Below, in pieces: positions 62,128-64,000 of a stretch of DNA of 64,000 nt; positions within the stretch are counted from its first letter, which is position 1, and each line of letters opens with the position of its first letter. This DNA is from Paenibacillus_V sp046244365 (GTDB lineage Bacteria; Bacillota; Bacilli; Paenibacillales; NBRC-103111). The position numbers and the translations under genes are program-made. The notes under the pieces were generated by a model. It made no database searches. It was not told the DNA's origin and worked only from the letters and a program-made list of their open reading frames with translations. The DNA lies in contig NZ_CP176395.1 in assembly GCF_046244365.1 (NCBI RefSeq), forward strand, positions 558,001-622,000. Direction: 5' to 3'.

Positions 62128-63693
62128 ATGATTCCATTGAGAACCGTTAAAATCTTCGATACGACTTTGCGCGACGGCGAACAGGCGCCGGGAGCCACCC
62201 TGACGAAGGAACAAAAAATACGGATCGCCCATCAGCTGGCGAAGCTGGGCGTCGATGTCATCGAGCCGGGATTCCCGATCTCGAGCCCCGGCGATTTCGA
62301 AGCGGTACAGACGATTTCCCGGCAGGTGTGGAATGCGGAAATTTGCGGCTTTGCGCGCTGCGTCAAGGCGGATATCGATGCGGCGGTAGCGGCGACGGCA
62401 GACGCGGCCAGACGGCGGCTGCACCTGTTTGTTTCCTCCTCGGACATTCACTTGAATTTCCAACTGAAAAAAACGCGCGACCAGGTCATCGAAATGGCCC
62501 GGACGATGGTGGCCTACGGCAAGCAATTTGCGGACCGTATCGAGTTTTCGCCGATGGACGCGACGCGCTCCGGAGAGGAATTCGTGATGGAACTGGTCGA
62601 GGCGGTCATCGCGGAGGGGGCAACGATCATCAACATCCCGGACACGATGGGATTCGCGCTGCCGGAGGAATACGGGCGGCTGTTCACCAACGTGCGAAAT
62701 CATGTTCGCGGCGGCGATACCGTCGAGTACAGCTGCCATGTTCATAACGATCTGGGGCTAGCCGTAGCGAACAGCATCGCGGCGATTCAGGCGGGCGTTT
62801 CGTATGTGGAGGTGACGGTTAACGGCGTAGGCGAACGGGCCGGCAACACGTCGCTCGAGGAGCTGGTCATGGCGATCGAAACGCGCAAGCAAACGCTGGG
62901 CGTCCAAACGAATATCAATGTCGCCGAAATTTACAACACCTCGCGAATGGTCAGCCGCGCGATGCATTTCCCGATTGCGTTCAACAAACCGATCGTCGGC
63001 CGCAACGCGTTCCAGCACGAATCCGGCATTCATCAGGACGGCCTGCTGAAAAACCGGAGCACCTACGAAATTATGGATCCGGAGCAAATGGGCATCCCGC
63101 GCAAAATGATCGTGCTCGGCAAACATTCGGGCCGCCATGCGATCAAGCATCGCATTCAACAGTTCGGCGTTACACTGAGCGATACGCAGCTGGAGGATGT
63201 GTATACCCGGTTCATCGCCAAGGCGGACGCGCAAAAAATCGTCAGCGACGGCGAATTGGCCGAACTGGCGGGAGCGGCCGGGATCATGGCGATCGACGCT
63301 TTCGAGCTGGTCGATATGCAGGTGATGTCGAGCAGCGAACGCAGCCGCGTCGCTTCCGTGACCGTGCGCAACCGGCATTCCGGCGAGGCTGCGACCTATA
63401 CGGCCATCGGCCAAGGTCCGATTGAAGCGGTCGTCCGGTCGATCAAGCAAGCGATGCCGTTCGAGGCCGAATTCGTCGACTTGGAGCTGCATTCGATCGC
63501 TTCGGGCGAGTCGGCCGGCGGCGAAGCGGAGGTGACGATCGAGGCGGCGGACGTCGCGTACCGCGGGAACGGCGTGGATGAGGATATTTTGCTGGCGGTC
63601 GCCAAAGCGTACATTGCGGCCTGCAATCAGGCCGCGCGGGCATATTTTACCGTGAATGGCGCCCTGGAGGCGGAACAATCGGCTCAAGCTTAA
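62128..63693 (+). CDS. leuA: 2-isopropylmalate synthase
   Basis: A 521-residue enzyme that condenses 2-oxoisovalerate and acetyl-CoA, the first committed step of leucine synthesis. The catalytic barrel begins IFDTTLRDGEQAPG; the metal ligands include HVHND (near residue 205), and GVGERAGNTSLEELVMAI is the second signature. HESGIHQDGLLKN lies near residue 300. The C-terminal regulatory domain (about 380-510) is the leucine-feedback module. ATG 62128 follows AAGGA by 6 bp; a TTG three codons in is a possible alternative. Transcription is governed by the leucine T-box directly upstream. The rest of the leu operon is not in the window immediately downstream. Confidence 0.95.
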   Translation: MIPLRTVKIFDTTLRDGEQAPGATLTKEQKIRIAHQLAKLGVDVIEPGFPISSPGDFEAVQTISRQVWNAEICGFARCVKADIDAAVAATADAARRRLHLFVSSSDIHLNFQLKKTRDQVIEMARTMVAYGKQFADRIEFSPMDATRSGEEFVMELVEAVIAEGATIINIPDTMGFALPEEYGRLFTNVRNHVRGGDTVEYSCHVHNDLGLAVANSIAAIQAGVSYVEVTVNGVGERAGNTSLEELVMAIETRKQTLGVQTNINVAEIYNTSRMVSRAMHFPIAFNKPIVGRNAFQHESGIHQDGLLKNRSTYEIMDPEQMGIPRKMIVLGKHSGRHAIKHRIQQFGVTLSDTQLEDVYTRFIAKADAQKIVSDGELAELAGAAGIMAIDAFELVDMQVMSSSERSRVASVTVRNRHSGEAATYTAIGQGPIEAVVRSIKQAMPFEAEFVDLELHSIASGESAGGEAEVTIEAADVAYRGNGVDEDILLAVAKAYIAACNQAARAYFTVNGALEAEQSAQA

Positions 63694-63951
63694 CAAGAGA
63701 TCGGGGAAATTATGATCCTGCGAATGCTTGAGGTGCTGTTTCAACGAGAGCTCCGGCGAAATGGTAATGCCTGCGAAGATGCAGGTTACCCGTGGCATGA
63801 CGGAAAGAAGGAATGGGAGAACGTTGGACGGCTCGGCCGGTTCTGAGCTTACGGCGGGTTGACGGGGCGTTAACGTTTGAGGTTAGGCGGTTCAGGAATA
63901 AGAGGTCGTCATATTCGGGTTCGGCTGTATGGTCTGCCGCCAAGCGTTAAT
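63694..63951. other. Gene-free stretch after leuA
   Basis: No ORF with a ribosome site and no terminator could be identified in these 258 bp. The leuA transcript may continue to the end-of-window hairpin. Confidence 0.4.
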
Positions 63952-63981
63952 GAGGGTGTGGATAAACTTATCCACACCCTC
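63952..63981. promoter_or_regulatory. Inverted pair of DnaA-box sequences
   Basis: GAGGGTGTGGATAA and TTATCCACACCCTC form a perfect 14-bp inverted repeat with a 2-bp spacer (AC). Each arm contains a perfect DnaA box, TTATCCACA (63968-63976) and its complement TGTGGATAA (63957-63965). The sequence TGTGTATAATGTGCATAAA follows and contains a TATAAT. It may be a DnaA target or, less likely, only a hairpin. Confidence 0.5.
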
Positions 63982-64000
63982 TGTGTATAATGTGCATAAA

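Noticed and set aside
63710..63943. 77-codon minus-strand frame after leuA
   Set aside because: No ribosome site and no similarity; composition is like a shadow frame.

Overview
The window looks like chromosome from a Gram-positive, spore-forming bacterium of the Paenibacillaceae type (Paenibacillus, Cohnella or a relative). The evidence is moderately high GC, strong AGGAGG ribosome sites with frequent GTG/TTG starts, an SLH-anchored surface protein, an H-type small acid-soluble spore protein, a sporulation-type soluble kinase, a Bce-type two-component/ABC module, two T-box riboswitches and a Ku/LigD end-joining set. No rRNA, tRNA, CRISPR array, intact insertion sequence or prophage is visible. 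The genus is an inference from content.

Layout. 1-3.2 kb: minus-strand catabolic operon (FCD-type GntR regulator, M20 deacylase, zinc dehydrogenase, start of a Gfo/Idh/MocA oxidoreductase). 3.5-9.4 kb: Bce-type response regulator, kinase, ATPase and permease, split by a minus-strand FhuF-type ferric reductase with a near-perfect Fur box; a BceR-like site precedes the ATPase. 9.4-10.3 kb: repeat-filled gene-free stretch. 10.3-15.2 kb: drug/metabolite exporter, PAS histidine kinase, UgtP/MurG-like glycosyltransferase, thymidine kinase. 15.9-22 kb: gltB-gltD glutamate synthase. 22-26.2 kb: a coiled-coil protein, WrbA, and an SsuABC/TauABC-type importer. 26.4-30 kb: MoxR / DUF58 / DUF4129 operon. 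30.2-34.9 kb: a decayed zone with truncated AraC, substrate-binding-protein and MFS genes, two intact small genes and several repeat families. 34.9-39.3 kb: ECF41-type sigma factor and an RND exporter. 39.6-44.8 kb: 1741-residue SLH surface protein. 44.9-46 kb: a small membrane ORF overlapping a YidC/Oxa1 paralogue. 46-50.1 kb: NarL-type two-component system divergent from an ABC-2 transporter. 50.3-55 kb: cardiolipin synthase, then Ku, a stand-alone ATP-dependent ligase and a stand-alone LigD-type polymerase. 55.5-60.2 kb: small spore-type genes, then thiL-tsaE-tsaB-rimI-tsaD. 60.4-64 kb: T-box, methyltransferase, T-box, leuA, and an inverted pair of DnaA-box-like sequences at the very end.

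Most notable. (1) The overlapping small ORF before the YidC paralogue has a predicted N-out membrane anchor and strong ribosome site, and its coding sequence forms one arm of a hairpin that would bury the yidC ribosome site; this is the logic of the MifM arrest peptide of Bacillus subtilis, in an apparently unrelated sequence. (2) Two T-boxes, both readable as leucine CTC boxes, lie in series; the first controls a lone methyltransferase and the second controls leuA. (3) Cis-elements tie regulators to targets: a BceR-like site, a Fur box, an ECF41-type promoter and a dyad between the NarL-type system and its ABC transporter.
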